Shown: positions 8,951 through 18,857, counted from the stretch's first letter. The stretch: 64,000 nt of DNA from JAGRKR01 sp041397725 (GCA_041397725.1 JAWKVZ010000002.1:186001-250000); one strand, 5' to 3'. A program made the numbers and translations. Notes: a model not told the origin generated them from the sequence alone.

Positions 8951-8988
8951 TGGCGGGTTGTGGCGCTCTCGAGGGAGAGTGAGCCACG

Positions 8989-9945
8989 ATGAGGGCACCC
9001 CGCCACATTCCCGTGCTGCTCTCGGAGGTGCTGGAGGCACTCGCTCCGAGGGACGGCGCTCTCTACATTGACGGCACGTTCGGCGCCGGCGGCTATACGA
9101 GGGCCATCCTCGCGGCCGCCGACTGCCGTGTGCTCGCACTGGATCGCGATCCCGCGGCCGTGGCCGCCGGCGCTGCGCTGGTCGCCGAGATGGCGCCGCG
9201 CCTGACGCTCGTCGAGAGCCGCTTTTCCGAAATGGAGCGCGTCGCGGCCGGGCGCGGTCTGGGGCCCGTATCCGGCATCGTGCTCGATGTCGGCGTCTCC
9301 TCCATGCAGATCGACGAAGCGGAGCGGGGCTTCTCCTTTCAGCAGGACGGCCCGCTCGACATGCGCATGTCGGCCTCGGGACCGACGGCGGCCGATATCG
9401 TCAACACCTGGGACGAGGGGCCGCTCGCCGACCTGCTCTTCACGCTCGGCGACGAGCGCCGCTCGCGCGCCATCGCCCGCGCCATCGTCAGGGCGCGCCA
9501 ACGGGGGCCGCTCACCCGCACGCTGGAGCTCGCCGCCGTCGTTTCGCGCGTGCTCGGGCCGCGTCAGCCGGGCGGCCTGCATCCGGCGACCCGGACGTTT
9601 CAGGCGCTGCGCATCGAGGTGAACGACGAGCTCGGCGAATTGACGCGGGCGCTCGAGGCCGCCGAACGCCTGTTGACGCCCGGCGGGCGGCTCGCCGTCG
9701 TCAGCTTCCATTCGCTCGAGGACGGGCTCGTCAAGCGCTACCTGCAGCGCCGCGCTGGACGCAGCCCGCGCGAGTCGCGCCACGCGCCGGGCCTCGCCGC
9801 GGATAGCGGGCCGCAGCCGAGTTTCCGATTGCTTAACCATCGACCTGCTAAGCCGTCAGAGGACGAGATCCGCCGGAACCCTCGCGCCCGCTCGGCGCGA
9901 TTGAGAGCGGCGGAGCGAACCGAGGCGCCGCCGATCGCCGACTGA
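8989..9945 (+). CDS. rsmH: 16S rRNA (cytosine-1402 N4) methyltransferase RsmH
   Basis: A 318-residue SAM-dependent enzyme (formerly MraW) that methylates N4 of C1402 in the ribosomal P site, tuning decoding. Visible family features are the N-terminal HIPVLLSEVLEAL, the SAM-binding loop DGTFGAGGYTRAIL (about 29-42), ALDRDPAAV, LDVGVSSMQID, RGFSFQQDGPLDMRM and the C-terminal VVSFHSLEDGLVKRY. Length matches the family. The ATG at 8989 has a GAGGGAGAG ribosome site. Position between mraZ and ftsL is the standard dcw order. The C-terminal tail (about 290-318) is basic and low-complexity. Confidence 0.96.
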   Translation: MRAPRHIPVLLSEVLEALAPRDGALYIDGTFGAGGYTRAILAAADCRVLALDRDPAAVAAGAALVAEMAPRLTLVESRFSEMERVAAGRGLGPVSGIVLDVGVSSMQIDEAERGFSFQQDGPLDMRMSASGPTAADIVNTWDEGPLADLLFTLGDERRSRAIARAIVRARQRGPLTRTLELAAVVSRVLGPRQPGGLHPATRTFQALRIEVNDELGELTRALEAAERLLTPGGRLAVVSFHSLEDGLVKRYLQRRAGRSPRESRHAPGLAADSGPQPSFRLLNHRPAKPSEDEIRRNPRARSARLRAAERTEAPPIAD

Positions 9946-10020
9946 GCAGGCGGCTGGCGACATGCCGGTGCAGACCCGAGAAGCCGGCAGAGTCCACGCC
10001 GAAGGGTCAGGGGGCCGCCG

Positions 10021-10341
10021 ATGCTGAGGATTTTGCTGCCCATCGTCGTCATTGCCACGCTGGCGAGCGCGCTGGCGCTCTACAGCGTCAAGTACGAGAC
10101 GCGGCGGCTCGAGCAGACCGTGGCCGAGCGCAAACGTCAGATCGAGCGCGCCCGCGTCGATATCGCCATCCTGAGAGCCGAGCGCTCCTACCTCTCGCGT
10201 CCCGAGCGGATCGCGCCGCTGGCGCGCGACATGCTGGGCCTCGTGCCGCCGCGCATCGGGCAAATGCAACGCCTCGACGATCTGGCGCGCGCGCAGGCGC
10301 AGCCTCCGGCCCTCTCGAGACCCAGGGCTGGCGCGCGATGA
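10021..10341 (+). CDS. ftsL: Cell division protein FtsL
   Basis: A 106-residue bitopic membrane protein: a short N-terminus, one membrane helix (about residues 4-21) and a periplasmic helical coil (about 25-60) rich in Arg, Glu and Leu. FtsL joins FtsB and FtsQ to activate septal FtsW/FtsI. Identity rests on position directly before ftsI, size and topology, because FtsL sequences are poorly conserved. The Leu- and Glu-containing heptads (VKYETRRLEQTVAERK) support the coiled coil. The ATG at 10021 follows an AGGGGG element. Its stop overlaps ftsI in an ATGA. Confidence 0.88.
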   Translation: MLRILLPIVVIATLASALALYSVKYETRRLEQTVAERKRQIERARVDIAILRAERSYLSRPERIAPLARDMLGLVPPRIGQMQRLDDLARAQAQPPALSRPRAGAR

Positions 10342-12026
10342 CGCCCTCCTCGCAAGAGACTCCCGGTCCAGTCACGACCATCGAGGCGCGGCGCGAGCGT
10401 CCCGTCGAGCGGTCGCTCGTTGTCCTGTTCGTGCTGATGCTGGCCTTTCTCGGCGTCGCGGCGCAGCTCGTCAGGCTCGCCCTGCTCGGCATCCGTCCCG
10501 ACGGCATTTCGGTGGTGCAGCCGCTGACCGGAAGCTGGTCGCGGCCCGATATCGTCGACAGGAACGGCCGGCTGATCGCCACGGACGTGCTCACGCCTTC
10601 GCTCTACGCCGATCCGGCCCGGGTTCTCGACGCCGACGAGGTCGTGGAGAAGCTGCGCCGGCTCGTGCCCGACCTGGATATCGACGAGGTGCGCGCCGGC
10701 CTCGCCGACCGTACGCGCCGGTTCCTGTGGATCAAGCGCGGCATGACCCCACGGCTCGCGCAGCAGGTGCACGATCTCGGCCTGCCCGGTCTCGGGTTCC
10801 GGCGAGAGCTGCGCCGGGCCTATCCGCAAGGCGCCCTGGCTGCGCATCTGCTGGGCGGCGTCGACGTCGACAATCGCGGACAGTCGGGGATCGAGCGCTA
10901 TATCGACGAGGTCATCGGCGTCGAGCTCGCCCACGGCAGCCTCACGCGCAGCCAGGAGCCGCTGCGGCTTTCGATCGATCTCGGCGTGCAGTTTGCCGTT
11001 CGCGCCGAGCTCGGTGATGCGTTGCGCCGCTACAAGGCCGACGCGGCGGCGGCACTCGTGCTCGATATCGACAGCGGCGAGATCCTGGCCGCCAGTTCGC
11101 TGCCGGACTTCGACCCCAACCGGCCTGCGGACCGCGATCCCCGGCGCGACCTCGATCGACTGACGGCCGGTACCTACGAGCTCGGCTCCATCATGAAGCT
11201 GGTGACCGTGGCGCGCCATCTGGCTTCCGGTGGCTCGCTCGATCGCCGCTACGACACGGCCAAGGCGATCAAGGAAGGACGCTTCACCATCACCGATCCG
11301 CATCCGGCGGACCGGCCGCTCAGCGTGCGCGAGATCTTCGTGCGCTCGTCCAATGTGGGGGCCGCCCTGCTGGCGCTCGAGGCCGGCCCGCAGCAGCAAC
11401 GGGATTTCCTCACCCGCTCGGGTGTGCTCGCCCGCGTGCAGCTCGAGACCGGCAAGGTCGCAGCGCCGCAGGTGCCCGCACGCTGGGAGCGGATCGAGAC
11501 GATCACCATCGGCTACGGACACGGCATCGCCGTGGCGCCGATGCAGTTCGCCGCTGCCGCCGCCGCCCTGCTGAACGGGGGGCGGAGCGTGCAGCCGACC
11601 TGGCTCAAGCGCTCCGGCGACGCCAGGCCCGCGCAGGGACCGCCCGTGATCCCGCCGGCCGCGAGCGCGCGGCTCCTCGAGATCATGCGCCTCAACGTCA
11701 CGTCCGCCAGCGGCACCGGCCGGCGCGCCGACGCCCCCGGCTACGAGGTCGGCGGTAAGACGGGGACGGCCGAGCTGGCCGTTGCCAAGGGCTACAGCAA
11801 GAGCCGGGTCATCTCGTCCTTCCTCGCTGTTTTTCCCGCCAGCCGGCCGCGTTATCTCGTGCTGACGATGATTTTCGAGCCGAAGCCGACGCCGGAAACG
11901 GCGAGCCGCATCACCGCCAGCGTCAATGCGGCTCCGGTCACGGGACGCCTGATCGGGCGCATCGCGCCGCTGCTTGGCGTGCTGCCGCGCACGGCCCTTC
12001 GCGGGGCCGGCCGGCGCGGCCATTGA
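10338..12026 (+). CDS. ftsI: Septal peptidoglycan transpeptidase FtsI (PBP3)
   Basis: A 562-residue class B penicillin-binding protein that crosslinks septal peptidoglycan with FtsW. It has a short cytoplasmic N-terminus, one membrane anchor (about residues 27-46), a dimerisation/pedestal region, and a transpeptidase domain with all three motifs: SIMK with Ser284 and Lys287, SSN at 337-339, and KTG at 474-476. The residues before the active serine are ELG rather than the EPG of enterobacterial FtsI. The start overlaps the ftsL stop (ATGA), so translation is coupled. murE follows after about 80 bp. Confidence 0.95.
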   Translation: MTPSSQETPGPVTTIEARRERPVERSLVVLFVLMLAFLGVAAQLVRLALLGIRPDGISVVQPLTGSWSRPDIVDRNGRLIATDVLTPSLYADPARVLDADEVVEKLRRLVPDLDIDEVRAGLADRTRRFLWIKRGMTPRLAQQVHDLGLPGLGFRRELRRAYPQGALAAHLLGGVDVDNRGQSGIERYIDEVIGVELAHGSLTRSQEPLRLSIDLGVQFAVRAELGDALRRYKADAAAALVLDIDSGEILAASSLPDFDPNRPADRDPRRDLDRLTAGTYELGSIMKLVTVARHLASGGSLDRRYDTAKAIKEGRFTITDPHPADRPLSVREIFVRSSNVGAALLALEAGPQQQRDFLTRSGVLARVQLETGKVAAPQVPARWERIETITIGYGHGIAVAPMQFAAAAAALLNGGRSVQPTWLKRSGDARPAQGPPVIPPAASARLLEIMRLNVTSASGTGRRADAPGYEVGGKTGTAELAVAKGYSKSRVISSFLAVFPASRPRYLVLTMIFEPKPTPETASRITASVNAAPVTGRLIGRIAPLLGVLPRTALRGAGRRGH

Positions 12027-12106
12027 ATTGACGCCTTTCCCCCGCGCAAATATGAACTGACAGCGGGCGTTCGCGCCCCTGCACCCGCCCTTTCCATGTC
12101 GTGGCC

Positions 12107-13573
12107 ATGCGCATGAACCTCGAGACGCTGCTCGGTCCTGAAACGCCGCTGGCAGCCGGTGCACACGCCCCGGAGATCACCGGGCTGACGGCGGATTCGC
12201 GCGCGGTCAGGCCCGGCTTCCTGTTCGTGGCCATCCCCGGCACGCAGCTGGACGGCGCCCGCTTCGCGTCCGACGCCGTGGCGCGCGGCGCAGTGGCGGT
12301 GCTGGCCGCGCCGGCCGCGGAGCTGAGCCTGCCCGCTCACGTCGTGCTCGTGCGCCACGAACAGCCCCGGCGGGCGCTGGCCCTGCTGGCCGCACGCTTT
12401 CACGCCCGCCAGCCCGAGACTGTCGTCGCCGTGACCGGCACCAGCGGCAAGACGTCGGTGGCGGAGTTCACACGGCAGATTTTCAAGGCGCTCGGACGAC
12501 GGGCGGCCTCGCTCGGCACGATGGGCATCGTGCGGCCCGATGGCGCCCACTACGGCTCGCTGACCACGCCGGACCCGGTCGTCCTGCACGAAACCCTGGC
12601 GGGTCTCGCCGCCGACGGCGTCACGCATCTGGCCATGGAGGCTTCTTCGCACGGCCTCGATCAGCATCGCCTGGACGGTGTGCGGCTGGTCGCGGGGGCG
12701 TTCACGAACCTCGGCCGCGATCATCTCGACTACCATGCGACAGTGGCGGACTATCTGGCGGCCAAGCTGCGGCTGTTCGAGGCCCTGCTGGAGCCGGGCC
12801 GCACGGCCGTGATCAATGCCGACGATGCCCATGCGGGCGAGGTCGCCGCCCTCGCCAGGCGGCGCGGTCTCGCCGTGACGACCGTCGGTGTGGCGGGCGC
12901 GACGCTCCGGCTCGTAAGCGCCGAGCGGCACGGTTTTCGCCAGCGGCTCGTCGTCGAGCACGAGGGGCGGCGTCACGACATCCAGCTCGGTCTCATCGGC
13001 GACTATCAGGCGTCGAACGCGCTGGTTGCCGCGGCTCTGGCGATGGCGACCGGCGAGGCGGTGGAGCCGGTGCTCGCGGCGCTCGCGACGCTCGTGGGCG
13101 TGAAGGGCCGTCTCGAGGTCGTGGGCGAGCGGGCGGGCGGGCTCGCCATCGTCGATTACGCGCACAAGCCGGAGGCGCTGGCGGCGGCGCTGGCGGCGGT
13201 CCGGCCGTTCGCCACCGGGCGCCTCGTCTGCGTGTTCGGCTGTGGCGGCGATCGCGATCGCGGCAAACGGCCGATCATGGGCCGCATCGCGACGGACGGG
13301 GCGGACGAGGTCATCATCACCGACGACAATCCGAGAAGCGAGAGCCCGGCAGCCATCCGGGCGGAGGTGCTGGCGGGTGCCACGGGCGCGCGCGAGATCG
13401 GCGACCGCCGCGCCGCGATCCGCACGGCGGTGGCGGGGCTCGGGGCGGGCGACGTGCTGCTGGTGGCCGGCAAGGGGCACGAGACCGGACAGATCATCGG
13501 CGATGTCACCCTGCCGTTCTCGGACCAGGAGGAGGTGGCGGCAGCGCTGGCGGAGGGAGCGACCCATGGCTGA
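12107..13573 (+). CDS. murE: UDP-MurNAc-L-Ala-D-Glu:meso-DAP ligase MurE
   Basis: About 488 residues. MurE is a cytoplasmic Mur ligase that adds meso-diaminopimelate to UDP-MurNAc-dipeptide. Visible features: the uridine-binding start with GLTADSRAV, the ATP loop TGTSGKTS, the DHLDYH segment (about 203-208), and the DDNPRSE motif near residue 405, whose DNPR is the signature for meso-DAP rather than lysine. The start is uncertain: GTG 12101, ATG 12107 and ATG 12113 are all in frame and none has a strong ribosome site; 12107 is a compromise. The end overlaps murF by 8 nt. Confidence 0.94.
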   Translation: MRMNLETLLGPETPLAAGAHAPEITGLTADSRAVRPGFLFVAIPGTQLDGARFASDAVARGAVAVLAAPAAELSLPAHVVLVRHEQPRRALALLAARFHARQPETVVAVTGTSGKTSVAEFTRQIFKALGRRAASLGTMGIVRPDGAHYGSLTTPDPVVLHETLAGLAADGVTHLAMEASSHGLDQHRLDGVRLVAGAFTNLGRDHLDYHATVADYLAAKLRLFEALLEPGRTAVINADDAHAGEVAALARRRGLAVTTVGVAGATLRLVSAERHGFRQRLVVEHEGRRHDIQLGLIGDYQASNALVAAALAMATGEAVEPVLAALATLVGVKGRLEVVGERAGGLAIVDYAHKPEALAAALAAVRPFATGRLVCVFGCGGDRDRGKRPIMGRIATDGADEVIITDDNPRSESPAAIRAEVLAGATGAREIGDRRAAIRTAVAGLGAGDVLLVAGKGHETGQIIGDVTLPFSDQEEVAAALAEGATHG

Positions 13574-15014
13574 GGCGCTCTGGACGTTCGACGCGCTCGT
13601 CGTGGCGGCCGCAGGCCATGCCGATGGCGTGCCGGCGGCCGACATCGCCGGGTTTTCCATCGACACGCGCACGCTGGCGCCTGGGGACGTCTTCGTGGCG
13701 CTCAAGGATCAGCGCGACGGCCACGATTTCGTGCCGGCGGCCTTCGCGGCCGGGGCTGCGGCGGCGCTCGTCTCGGAGCCCTACAAGCGCAAGCCCGGAG
13801 ATGGTGCGCTTATCCGCGTCGCCGATCCGCTCGAAGGGTTGCGTGGCATCGCACGGGCGGCGCGGGCGCGGCTGGCTCCGTCGGCGAAGGTCATCGCCGT
13901 CACCGGCAGTGCTGGCAAGACGACGACCAAGGAGATGCTGCGCGCCGCCTTCGCGACGTGCGGGAAGGTGCACGCCGCCGACAAGTCCTTCAACAATCAC
14001 TGGGGCGTGCCGCTGACGCTCGCGCGGATGCCGGCCGATACGCAGTTCGCCATCTTCGAGATCGGCATGAACCACGCCGGCGAGATCACGCCGCTGACGG
14101 GGCTGGTGCGCCCGCACGTCGCCATCGTCACCAACGTGCTGCCGGTCCACGTCGGCAATTTTCCGGACGGCGAGATCGGCGTCGCCAACGCCAAGGCCGA
14201 GATCTTCGCGGGGTTGGAGCCGGGAGGCGTGGCGATCGTTCTCCGCGACAGCCCCCATTTCGAGCGGCTGAAGGCGTCGGCGGAGGCGGCCGGCGCTCGG
14301 GTGCGGACGTTCGGAAGGTCGCGGAGCGACGATGTCGCGATCGTCTCGGGTGTACCCGCAACCTCACCTAACGCAGGATTTCAGGAGGTCACCGCCAAAA
14401 TCGATGGTGGCGAGGAAATCTCGTATCGGCTTTTCATCGCGGGCGAACACATCGCCATCAATTCCCTCGCCGTTGTTGCGGCACTAGATTGCCTTTGCTG
14501 CGCCATGGGACGAGGGCTGAAGAGCCTGATTTCCGTCGAGGCCGGGGCCGGGCGCGGCTCGCGGCTGAGGCTGCCGGCCCCGGACGGTCCGCTGGTAGTG
14601 ATCGACGAGAGCTACAATGGAAATCCGGAATCAATAAGGGCGGCGCTCGACACCCTGGCCTGGATCAAGGACCCGACCGTCAAGCGGCGCATCGCCGTCC
14701 TCGGCGACATGCTGGAGCTCGGCGAACGATCCGTCGAGTACCACGTCGGGCTGCTGCCGGCGCTCACGAAGGCCTCGCCGATCAAGACGGGAATCGACCT
14801 CGTCTTCGCTTGCGGTCCACATATGAAGCACCTTTTCGAGCGATTGCCGCCGGCCCAGCGGGGCGCCTGGGCGCCGTCGTCGGCCGGGCTAATCGCCCCC
14901 GTTCTCGCCGCGCTCCAGGGCGGCGATGCGGTCATGGTCAAGGGCTCTCTGGGGAGCCGCATGGCTCCGATCGTGGACGCCATCAAGAAGCATTTTGCCC
15001 CGGCGGAGGCTTGA
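13566..15014 (+). CDS. murF: UDP-MurNAc-tripeptide:D-Ala-D-Ala ligase MurF
   Basis: A 482-residue Mur ligase that adds D-Ala-D-Ala to complete UDP-MurNAc-pentapeptide. It shows the N-terminal GFSIDTRTLAPGDVFVAL, the ATP loop TGSAGKTTT, KSFNNHWGVPLTLA and EIGMNHAGEI, all typical of MurF, and the C-terminal VIDESYNGNPESIRAAL with VLGDMLELG. The ATG at 13566 lies inside the last codons of murE (8-nt overlap). Codon choice turns noticeably more AT-rich between about 14350 and 14500 and again near 14610-14640, but the protein stays canonical across these stretches. Confidence 0.95.
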   Translation: MAEALWTFDALVVAAAGHADGVPAADIAGFSIDTRTLAPGDVFVALKDQRDGHDFVPAAFAAGAAAALVSEPYKRKPGDGALIRVADPLEGLRGIARAARARLAPSAKVIAVTGSAGKTTTKEMLRAAFATCGKVHAADKSFNNHWGVPLTLARMPADTQFAIFEIGMNHAGEITPLTGLVRPHVAIVTNVLPVHVGNFPDGEIGVANAKAEIFAGLEPGGVAIVLRDSPHFERLKASAEAAGARVRTFGRSRSDDVAIVSGVPATSPNAGFQEVTAKIDGGEEISYRLFIAGEHIAINSLAVVAALDCLCCAMGRGLKSLISVEAGAGRGSRLRLPAPDGPLVVIDESYNGNPESIRAALDTLAWIKDPTVKRRIAVLGDMLELGERSVEYHVGLLPALTKASPIKTGIDLVFACGPHMKHLFERLPPAQRGAWAPSSAGLIAPVLAALQGGDAVMVKGSLGSRMAPIVDAIKKHFAPAEA

Positions 15015-15062
15015 GAGTAGAACCAGCGTCGGCGCGGGGCCAACGGGATTCGAGGGGAAGGG

Positions 15063-16151
15063 ATGCTCTACAAGCTCATCGAGTTCAGCGAGCATATCGG
15101 TCCGCTGAACGTCTTCAAGTACATCACCTTCCGCACCGGCGGCGCCATCATGACGGCGCTGCTTTTCGTCTTTCTGTTCGGCCCGGGCATGATCGATCTC
15201 CTGCGCATCCGCCAGGGCAAGGGCCAGCCGATCCGCGAGGATGGACCGCAGAGCCACATCATCAAGAAGCAGGGCACGCCCACCATGGGCGGGCTGATGA
15301 TTCTGATGGGCGTGACCGTCTCCACCCTTCTGTGGGCCAACTGGGCCAATCCCTACGTCTGGGTCGTACTCGGTGTGACGCTCGCCTACGGTGCAATCGG
15401 CTTCTACGACGACTACCTCAAGGTGACCCGTCAGCAGACGAAGCACAGCTTCTCCGGCAGGATAAAGCTCTTGCTGGAGGTCGCCATCGCCGGCGTGGCA
15501 ACCTGGATCGTCATGCGCCTGGGCGCGCCGGAGTTCTCGACCTCGCTGACGGTGCCGTTCTTCAAGAACGTCGTGCTCTATCTCGGGCCGCTGTTCGTGC
15601 TCGTCGGCATCGTGGTGATCGCCGGCGCCGGCAACTCGGTCAACCTCACCGACGGCCTCGACGGCCTCGCCATCGTGCCGGTCATGATCGCGGCCGCCAC
15701 CTTCGGTCTCATCGCTTATCTCTCCGGCAACATCAAATTCGCGCAGTACCTGCAGATCCATTACGTGCCCGGCGCGGGCGAGCTTGCCATCGTCTGCGGG
15801 GCGCTGCTGGGGGCCGGGCTCGGCTTCCTGTGGTTCAACGCGCCGCCCGCCATGATCTTCATGGGCGACACGGGCTCGCTCGCCCTGGGCGGCGCCCTCG
15901 GGGCCATCGCGGTCGCCACGAAGCACGAGATCGTGCTGGCGATCGTCGGGGGGCTGTTCGTGCTGGAGACGCTTTCGGTCATCGTGCAGGTCGTCTCCTT
16001 CAAGCTCACGGGCAAGCGGGTGTTTCGCATGGCGCCGCTCCACCACCATTTCGAGCAGAAGGGCTGGCAGGAATCGACCGTAGTCATCCGCTTCTGGATC
16101 ATTTCGGTGGTCCTGGCCCTGATCGGGCTCGCCACCCTCAAGCTGCGCTGA
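15063..16151 (+). CDS. mraY: Phospho-MurNAc-pentapeptide translocase MraY
   Basis: A 362-residue integral membrane enzyme with about ten helices. It transfers phospho-MurNAc-pentapeptide from UDP to undecaprenyl phosphate, making lipid I. The conserved catalytic stretches are clear: GTPTMGGL, FYDDYLKV (Asp pair, about 116-117), GNSVNLTDGLDGLA, and the magnesium-binding C-terminal loop with MAPLHHHFEQKGW. The start has a GAGGGGAAGG ribosome site. Standard position between murF and murD. Confidence 0.96.
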   Translation: MLYKLIEFSEHIGPLNVFKYITFRTGGAIMTALLFVFLFGPGMIDLLRIRQGKGQPIREDGPQSHIIKKQGTPTMGGLMILMGVTVSTLLWANWANPYVWVVLGVTLAYGAIGFYDDYLKVTRQQTKHSFSGRIKLLLEVAIAGVATWIVMRLGAPEFSTSLTVPFFKNVVLYLGPLFVLVGIVVIAGAGNSVNLTDGLDGLAIVPVMIAAATFGLIAYLSGNIKFAQYLQIHYVPGAGELAIVCGALLGAGLGFLWFNAPPAMIFMGDTGSLALGGALGAIAVATKHEIVLAIVGGLFVLETLSVIVQVVSFKLTGKRVFRMAPLHHHFEQKGWQESTVVIRFWIISVVLALIGLATLKLR

Positions 16152-16206
16152 GCGCCGCGATCCGCCGCACAGGCATCGGGCAGCGTTCTGCGCTAGATTC
16201 GCTGCC

Positions 16207-17682
16207 ATGATTCGCGCCACGACGTTTTCCGGGCGTACCGTCGCCATTTTCGGGCTGGGCGTGTCCGGCATCGCCACCGCGCGCGCGCTGGTGGCTGGCG
16301 GGGCCTCGGTCGCGGCCTGGGACGATTCCACCGGAGCCCGAGAGCGGGCGGCAGAAGCCGGCATTGCGGTGGTCGATCTGGCCACGGCGGACTGGTCGGC
16401 CTTCGCGGCCCTGGTGCTGGCCCCTGGCGTGCCGCTCACCCATCCGGCGCCCCATTGGACCGTGGAAAGGGCGCGTGCCGCCGGCGTCGAGGTAATCGGC
16501 GACATCGAGCTGTTCTGCCGTGAGCGCCGCAAGGTCTGTCCGGCCAGCCCCTTCATCGCCATCACCGGCACCAACGGCAAGTCGACCACGACGGCGCTGC
16601 TCGCGCACCTGCTTCGCTCGGCCGGGCTCGCCGTCGAGATGGGCGGCAACATCGGCCATCCCATCCTGGCGCTGGCGCCGCCGGCTGCGGACGTGCACCA
16701 CATCATCGAGATGAGCTCGTTCCAGATCGATCTGACGCCGTCGCTCGCCCCGACGATCGGGGTCCTGCTCAATCTGTCGCCCGATCACCTGGACCGGCAC
16801 GGGCCGGCCGACGATGCCGCCCTGGCCATGCGCAACTATGCAGCCATCAAGGCGCGGCTCGTCTGGGCGGCGGAGGCCGCGGCCATCGGCATCGAGGACG
16901 ACGATAGCCGCCGGATCTTCGAGCGCCTGGCAGCGGCCGGCCGCCGGGTCATGGCCTTCGCGACCGCCGACGAGGCGCGGCTCGGGCCGCGGCTCTACGC
17001 CGAGGGGGGGCGGCTCCTCGTGCGCGAGCCGTCGGGGAGAGGTGCGCCGGGCAGCGAGATCGCCTCACTGGCGGGCATCGGCACGCTGCGCGGCCGCCAC
17101 AACGTGCAGAACGCCCTGGCGGCGCTGGCGGCCTTCGCCGCGTTGCAGGAGGTGGTCGGCGATGCGGCTGCCGTGACGCCGCACCTGCGGGGAATCGCGG
17201 CCGGGCTCGGCTCCTATCCCGGCCTGCCGCATCGCCTCGAGGTGGTCGGCCGCATCGGCCGCGTGGCGTTCGTCAACGACAGCAAGGCGACGAACGCCGA
17301 TTCGGCGGCGCGGGCGCTGGCGTCGTGGGAGCGCGACATCTATTGGATCGCCGGAGGGCGGCCCAAGGAGGGTGGCATCCGGCCGCTCGCCGGCTACTTC
17401 CCGCGCATCGCCCGGGCCTATCTCATCGGCGAATCGGCGGGGGATTTCGCGGAGACGCTCGACGGCCAGGTGGATCACGTCGTCAGCGGCACCCTCGACG
17501 CCGCGCTGAGCCAGGCGGCCGCCGATGCCGCCCGCTGCCCCGGCGCCGAGCCGGTCGTGCTGTTGTCGCCCGCCTGCGCCTCCTACGACCAGTTCGCCAG
17601 TTTCGTGGCGCGCGGCGACGCTTTCCGGCGGCTGGTCGCCGGCCTCGACGGCGTCGCCATGACCGGGGGAGGCGCGGCATGA
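16207..17682 (+). CDS. murD: UDP-MurNAc-L-Ala:D-Glu ligase MurD
   Basis: A 491-residue Mur ligase adding D-glutamate to UDP-MurNAc-L-Ala. It starts with a Rossmann-like GLGVSGIATA, then the ATP loop TGTNGKSTT (about residues 121-129), NIGHP, EMSSFQID, NLSPDHLDRHG and the C-terminal NDSKATNADSAARAL. The ATG at 16207 has no Shine-Dalgarno, but TAGATT at 16194-16199 ends 7 nt before it, so an extra internal promoter with a leaderless start is possible. The stop overlaps ftsW by 4 nt. Confidence 0.95.
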   Translation: MIRATTFSGRTVAIFGLGVSGIATARALVAGGASVAAWDDSTGARERAAEAGIAVVDLATADWSAFAALVLAPGVPLTHPAPHWTVERARAAGVEVIGDIELFCRERRKVCPASPFIAITGTNGKSTTTALLAHLLRSAGLAVEMGGNIGHPILALAPPAADVHHIIEMSSFQIDLTPSLAPTIGVLLNLSPDHLDRHGPADDAALAMRNYAAIKARLVWAAEAAAIGIEDDDSRRIFERLAAAGRRVMAFATADEARLGPRLYAEGGRLLVREPSGRGAPGSEIASLAGIGTLRGRHNVQNALAALAAFAALQEVVGDAAAVTPHLRGIAAGLGSYPGLPHRLEVVGRIGRVAFVNDSKATNADSAARALASWERDIYWIAGGRPKEGGIRPLAGYFPRIARAYLIGESAGDFAETLDGQVDHVVSGTLDAALSQAAADAARCPGAEPVVLLSPACASYDQFASFVARGDAFRRLVAGLDGVAMTGGGAA

Positions 17683-18857
17683 GGTTGTCGCGCACCGATC
17701 GCAGCGTGCTCGCACGCTGGTGGTTCTCGGTCGACCGCAGCCTGCTGGCGGCGGTGCTGCTGCTGATCCTCGCAGGTGCCGTGCTGTCTCTCGCCGCCGG
17801 CCCCGCAGTGGCCCTCAAGCGCGGGCTGCCGCAGTACTTCTTCGTGGAGCGTCACGCGGTGTTCGCGCTTCTGGCGACGGGCCTGCTGCTGCTTGTCTCG
17901 CAATTCGACCCGCGCGCCATCCGGCGGCTTGCGCTCGGCCTTTTCGTCGTGTCGCTGGCGCTGATGGCGGTGGCCATCAGGTTCGGTCCGGAGATCAACG
18001 GGGCGCATCGCTGGGTACACGTCGCCGGCTATTCGCTGCAACCGTCGGAGTTCGCCAAGCCGGGCTTCGTGGTGCTGTCGGCGTGGCTTCTTTCGGAAGG
18101 GCAGCGCCAGCGCGACATCCCGGCAACGGCGGTGGCCTGCGCACTGCTGGCCGCCATGGTCGGACTCTTGGCGCTGCAACCCGACATCGGACAGGCGTTG
18201 CTGGTCAGTAGCGTGTGGATCGCCATGCTTTACGTGGCCGGCCAGCGCCTGCGCTGGGTGCTGGCGATGTTCGGCGTCGCCGCGGTCGGCCTCGCCGGCG
18301 CCTATGTATTCCTCGGCCATGTGCGGGGCCGCATCGATCGCTTCCTCTCCCCCGGCTCCGGCGACACCTATCAGACCGAGCGCGCCCGCCAGTCGTTCAT
18401 GGAAGGCGGACTGTTCGGGCGGGGGCCAGGGGAAGGCACGATCAAGTCACAGCTTCCCGACAGCCATACGGATTTCGTCTTCGCCGTGATCGCGGAGGAG
18501 TACGGCATCATCGTCTGCCTCGGCGTGCTGCTGCTGTTCGCCTTCGTCGTCTATCGGGCGCTGCGCCATGCCCTCAACGAGGGCCAGGCCTTCGTTTCGC
18601 TGGCAACCACCGGGCTGGCGCTGGTGTTCGGTCTGCAGGCCCTCATCAACATGGCGGTCAACGTCGGTCTGCTGCCGGCCAAGGGGATGACACTGCCGTT
18701 CATTTCCTATGGCGGCTCTTCGCTGTTGTCGCTCGGCATGACGCTCGGCATGCTGATCGCCTTGACGCGGCGACGGCCGGAGGCGATTCGCCCGAAAATG
18801 CCAAAGTTCATGGGCACACTCGCCAACATCCAGCCCACAGGGGGGGCTCGCAAGTGA
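17679..18857 (+). CDS. ftsW: Septal peptidoglycan polymerase FtsW (SEDS family)
   Basis: A 392-residue membrane protein with about ten helices. FtsW is the SEDS glycosyltransferase that polymerises lipid II at the septum together with FtsI. Family segments present are NGAHRW, LQPSEFAKPG, LQPDIGQALLV, GGLFGRGPGEG, PDSHTDFVFAVIAEE and the C-terminal GMTLPFISYGGSS. The ATG start overlaps the murD stop (ATGA) and the stop overlaps the murG GTG (GTGA), so three consecutive genes look translationally coupled. Longer in-frame extensions into murD are not credible because residues before MRLSRTDRS are unlike FtsW. Confidence 0.96.
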   Translation: MRLSRTDRSVLARWWFSVDRSLLAAVLLLILAGAVLSLAAGPAVALKRGLPQYFFVERHAVFALLATGLLLLVSQFDPRAIRRLALGLFVVSLALMAVAIRFGPEINGAHRWVHVAGYSLQPSEFAKPGFVVLSAWLLSEGQRQRDIPATAVACALLAAMVGLLALQPDIGQALLVSSVWIAMLYVAGQRLRWVLAMFGVAAVGLAGAYVFLGHVRGRIDRFLSPGSGDTYQTERARQSFMEGGLFGRGPGEGTIKSQLPDSHTDFVFAVIAEEYGIIVCLGVLLLFAFVVYRALRHALNEGQAFVSLATTGLALVFGLQALINMAVNVGLLPAKGMTLPFISYGGSSLLSLGMTLGMLIALTRRRPEAIRPKMPKFMGTLANIQPTGGARK